A DNA stretch of 7,431 nucleotides from Clostridia bacterium. GTDB lineage: Bacteria > Bacillota_A > Clostridia > Christensenellales > UBA1242. A program made the translations under genes and the position numbers. Below, piece by piece: positions 5,292 to 7,431 of the stretch. Within the stretch, counting starts at the first letter, position 1. The number at the start of each line of letters is the position of its first letter. The stretch lies in NCBI GenBank assembly GCA_017466005.1, contig JAFTUZ010000096.1, positions 1 through 7,431 on the forward strand, read 5' to 3'. The notes under the pieces were generated by a model. That model saw only the letters and a program-made list of their open reading frames with translations. It searched no databases and had not been told where the DNA came from.

Positions 5292-5500
5292 ATTTCTGCA
5301 TTAAAGGAATTGCTGGATTCGTTGTACCTACACAAAAAATACAATACACTCAACCCATTACTTAACCCAGAAAAGAAATGAATTTGGAGATTTTTGTAAA
5401 TGATAGCAAAAATCTTTAACTTATACTCCACCTTTACAATTTATATTTTTAAGCTTACATTAAATTGTAGGCTTTTTAAATTATAAAAATATTTAAAAAT
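5292..5500. other. Non-coding spacer with two hairpins between tRNA-Ser and the lipoprotein gene
   Basis: I see no convincing gene here. A frame that crosses the tRNA ends at 5379-5381, and an ATG at 5379 gives only 13 codons without a ribosome binding site. The first hairpin is AGATTTTTG (5388-5396) with CAAAAATCT (5407-5415). The second is AAGCTTACA (5451-5459) with TGTAGGCTT (5466-5474), followed by TTT and resembling a terminator. A weak promoter-like pair, TTGTAC (5322-5327) and TACACT (5345-5350), with 17-nt spacing, lies upstream. A small RNA of about 120 nt ending at 5477 is possible but unproven. Confidence 0.5.
5451..5477 (+). terminator. Possible intrinsic terminator
   Basis: A 9-bp stem (5451-5459 with 5466-5474, one G-T pair), a 6-nt loop and then a run of T up to 5477. 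The stem has only a few G-C pairs, so it is weaker than the others. There is no obvious gene for it to end; it could end a small RNA or insulate the lipoprotein gene. Confidence 0.55.
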
Positions 5501-5532
5501 TTGATACAAAATAAAAAAGATTATGCTATACT
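5501..5532 (+). promoter_or_regulatory. Probable promoter of the lipoprotein gene, extended -10
   Basis: TATACT (5527-5532) is preceded by TGC (5524-5526), forming a good extended -10. The nearest -35-like box, TTGATA (5501-5506), is 20 nt away, longer than ideal, so the TG motif probably carries recognition. The predicted leader is about 35 nt and contains a perfect AGGAGGT (5564-5570). Confidence 0.6.
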
Positions 5533-5573
5533 TAAAATATCATATAAAAAATATGTAAAATTTAGGAGGTTTT

Positions 5574-7431
5574 ATGAAAAAGAAATTTCTAACATTTTTA
5601 TTTGCAATATGTCTGATAATTCCTTGCGCATTTATGTTAAGTGCTTGTGGTAAGGAACCAGACAAAGAACCTGTTTCGGTAACAGTAGAATTTACCATGT
5701 CAACAGTAAATGGTTTAAGTCCAGAAGTTTGGGATATTGACGAATCTACACATACTTACAAAACAACACATATGAACGCATTTGTTTGGCATAAATATAT
5801 GTTTGAAGTTACTGCTACAACTGCAACTGGCGACTCAACACAATTACAAGAAGTAACAGAAAACAATCCAATGGGCTATAAGATAGATACAAATATGCCT
5901 GAAACCGATGGTCTTTTACCTGTTGGGACTTACACATATAGATTATATTGTGAAGAATTTGATAACGGAGAGTATAAGGCAGAAGCTTGTGAAAGTGAAA
6001 CTTACACCATTATAGTTGAAAAAGAACCAATTGAATTAAAAGGTTATGAATGGGAATATGATACTAGTGATAACACCTATATAGGAGACTCTATTTCAGT
6101 TAGATTGAATTTACAAACATATTGGCAAGATTCATACATAGATATGGAGTCTGCTGGAATAACAAATTTTAGATATATAGAAGAAGAACCTTATACTTTA
6201 TCAGCAACTGATGTTGGTAAATACACAGCTAAAATAGAATATGATGCTGATACTGCTAACTTTGATTATGGAGACAAACTTCCAGAAAAGACATTTGAAT
6301 GGGAAATTAAAAAGGCAGACCCAAAGGATTGGATTGGTGGTAATTTATTTGGTTATTCAGAACCGGTCCAATTAGATTATATTGGTCAAGAATTTGAAAT
6401 GTATGTAGCCACAAATGAATTAGATTTTAATCCAGCGGGAATTACAATAACAGGTTTTGAAGGTGATTATAAGGTAAGTAAACCCGGAAAATACACATGC
6501 AAACCTATATTTAGTCAAACTGACACAAAAAACTTTGAAATATTAAATGCAGATGATTTTGTAATAGAATGGGAAGTTCTTCCAATTGTGATAAATCCAG
6601 AGAATTTACTTTGGAATTATAATGAATATACAGACTTCACATATGACCCAAATCAAGTTGAACCATACAATGTTGCATTAGATGGAAGTGCCTATGAAGG
6701 TTGTTATTTTGATTATGAGATTGATTTATCTAATAATATCACAAATAGTGCAAAAGACGCAGGAATATATACTGCAAAAGCAATATTGAAATTTGAAGAA
6801 GGTTATGAAGATTATTATGTGCTAGAAGAAGAATTACAACCATGTGTATGGGAAATTAAAAAGCAAACATTATATCTTGATAGTATTCAATGGTGGATTA
6901 CACAAGATGGAATTGCTTTGAATGAAGTAAACAATTACATAATTTATAACGGAAATGTTACAGAAGCTATTTTGCCAACAGAAATGTCATATCCTTTTGA
7001 AATTGTAAGATATGAAACTTATGATAAAAATCAACAACTTATAACAAAAGATATAGTAGAACCGGGAACATATACAACAAAAGTAATAATAACTTATGAT
7101 GAGAACAACTATGTAATAAACGATGAAACACCACTTACTTATGAATGGGAAATTAAAAAGGACGAGTATGGAGAATGCCTTTTCTGGTATTATGTGCAAA
7201 TGGATAGTAGTAATAACACATTAACTACCACAAGATTTGAAACTCCTGAAACATTAGTATTAAGTGAAGCAGGCAATTACTTTTTAATAGGATTTACAAC
7301 ACATTCTGGTGAACCTTATGAAGAGCTTAACATTCAATTATCAATTGACGATGGAAATACTTATGTAGATGAGTTAACAATTACTGAAACTGGAACATAC
7401 ACAATAAAAATTAAAATTACAGGACAAGACC
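5574..7431 (+). CDS. Surface lipoprotein with tandem Ig-like repeats (3' end beyond window)
   Basis: The frame is open from the ATG at 5574 to the right edge (619 codons, no stop). It starts with a lipoprotein signal: MKKK, a hydrophobic core, and lipobox L22-S-A-C25 followed by Gly, so the mature protein should be lipid-anchored outside the cell at Cys25. After a short linker come modules of about 90-100 residues, each with the Ig-like pattern (V/P/A/T)-G-x-Y at Y120, Y217, Y307, Y399, Y500 and Y609. Modules 1-4 end with W-E-(I/V) at W243, W333, W426 and W525, three of them as WEIKK. Modules lie roughly at 27-152, 153-247, 248-338, 339-430, 431-529 and 530 onward. Similar G-x-Y-T plus W-x-I-x-K repeats occur in surface proteins of gut Firmicutes; adhesion or glycan binding is inference. 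The ribosome binding site is a perfect AGGAGGT. What lies beyond the edge, such as a catalytic or wall-binding domain, cannot be seen. Confidence 0.9.
   Translation, partial: MKKKFLTFLFAICLIIPCAFMLSACGKEPDKEPVSVTVEFTMSTVNGLSPEVWDIDESTHTYKTTHMNAFVWHKYMFEVTATTATGDSTQLQEVTENNPMGYKIDTNMPETDGLLPVGTYTYRLYCEEFDNGEYKAEACESETYTIIVEKEPIELKGYEWEYDTSDNTYIGDSISVRLNLQTYWQDSYIDMESAGITNFRYIEEEPYTLSATDVGKYTAKIEYDADTANFDYGDKLPEKTFEWEIKKADPKDWIGGNLFGYSEPVQLDYIGQEFEMYVATNELDFNPAGITITGFEGDYKVSKPGKYTCKPIFSQTDTKNFEILNADDFVIEWEVLPIVINPENLLWNYNEYTDFTYDPNQVEPYNVALDGSAYEGCYFDYEIDLSNNITNSAKDAGIYTAKAILKFEEGYEDYYVLEEELQPCVWEIKKQTLYLDSIQWWITQDGIALNEVNNYIIYNGNVTEAILPTEMSYPFEIVRYETYDKNQQLITKDIVEPGTYTTKVIITYDENNYVINDETPLTYEWEIKKDEYGECLFWYYVQMDSSNNTLTTTRFETPETLVLSEAGNYFLIGFTTHSGEPYEELNIQLSIDDGNTYVDELTITETGTYTIKIKITGQD
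6297..7161 (+). repeat. Short DNA repeat at module boundaries of the lipoprotein gene
   Basis: The boundary sequence encoding E-W-E-I-K-K is the same at DNA level in two places, GAATGGGAAATTAAAAAGG at 6297-6315 and 7143-7161. It is nearly the same at 6846-6863 (GTATGGGAAATTAAAAAG). The rest of each module has diverged. The match could reflect recent duplication or conversion, or a constrained motif in a biased codon pool. Confidence 0.8.

Noticed and set aside
5108..5431. Open frames on both strands running across the tRNA (minus strand with GEGFEPSVPFGTPPF; plus strand from 5121)
   Set aside because: They translate a serine tRNA gene. The GEGFEPSVPFGTPP string is a well-known artefact of tRNA-Ser sequence, and there is no credible start site.
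6987..7199. Minus-strand frame of 70 codons
   Set aside because: It is a shadow of the lipoprotein gene with Tyr/Ile/Phe-rich nonsense composition.
1..7431. CRISPR arrays, insertion sequences, riboswitches, rRNA
   Set aside because: No regularly spaced direct repeats, transposase-like frames with terminal inverted repeats, recognisable riboswitch cores or rRNA segments were seen on either strand.

Overview
The window looks like chromosomal DNA of a low-GC Gram-positive bacterium, most likely an uncultured, spore-forming or formerly spore-forming member of the Clostridia. The reasons are the strong AT bias, AGGAGG-type ribosome binding sites, A/T-flanked hairpin terminators, a SpoVB-type flippase, a DUF421/DUF4363 gene pair, and a Gram-positive-style lipoprotein with Ig-like repeats. 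The species cannot be fixed from the sequence alone.

Left part (1-2643) reads as ordinary housekeeping or envelope DNA. It opens with the C-terminal end of a YetF/DUF421-type membrane protein, translationally coupled to a DUF4363 membrane-anchored protein. A bidirectional terminator (637-664) follows, shared with a convergent spoVB-like flippase gene on the minus strand (672-2195). Divergent from spoVB is a small protein with two LysM domains (2335-2643). The spoVB gene is clearly richer in G+C than the DNA to its right.

Middle part (2644-4780) is more AT-rich and looks accessory. A near-consensus promoter drives an unrecognised, charged 330-residue protein (2765-3757). Next comes an 80-residue Cro/C1-type regulator (3836-4078), preceded by a perfect 7-bp-arm palindrome that overlaps its likely promoter. 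A second bidirectional terminator (4087-4115) separates it from a convergent, unrecognised 146-residue gene on the minus strand (4276-4716), which uses a TTG start and has its own extended -10 promoter.

Right part (4781-7431) begins with about 380 bp of extremely AT-rich non-coding DNA. It is followed by a complete tRNA-Ser(GGA) gene with promoter and terminator (5121-5291) and a second short non-coding stretch containing two hairpins. A large lipoprotein gene (5574 to beyond the right edge) encodes tandem Ig-like modules of about 90-100 residues, each ending in a W-E-(I/V) motif.

The genes do not form one pathway. The recurring theme is the cell envelope: a flippase, a LysM protein, a DUF421/DUF4363 pair and a surface lipoprotein. 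The 330-residue orphan beside the XRE regulator, and the 146-residue gene facing them, are the least explained part and the best candidates for something undescribed. At least four promoters share a TG-N extended -10 design.
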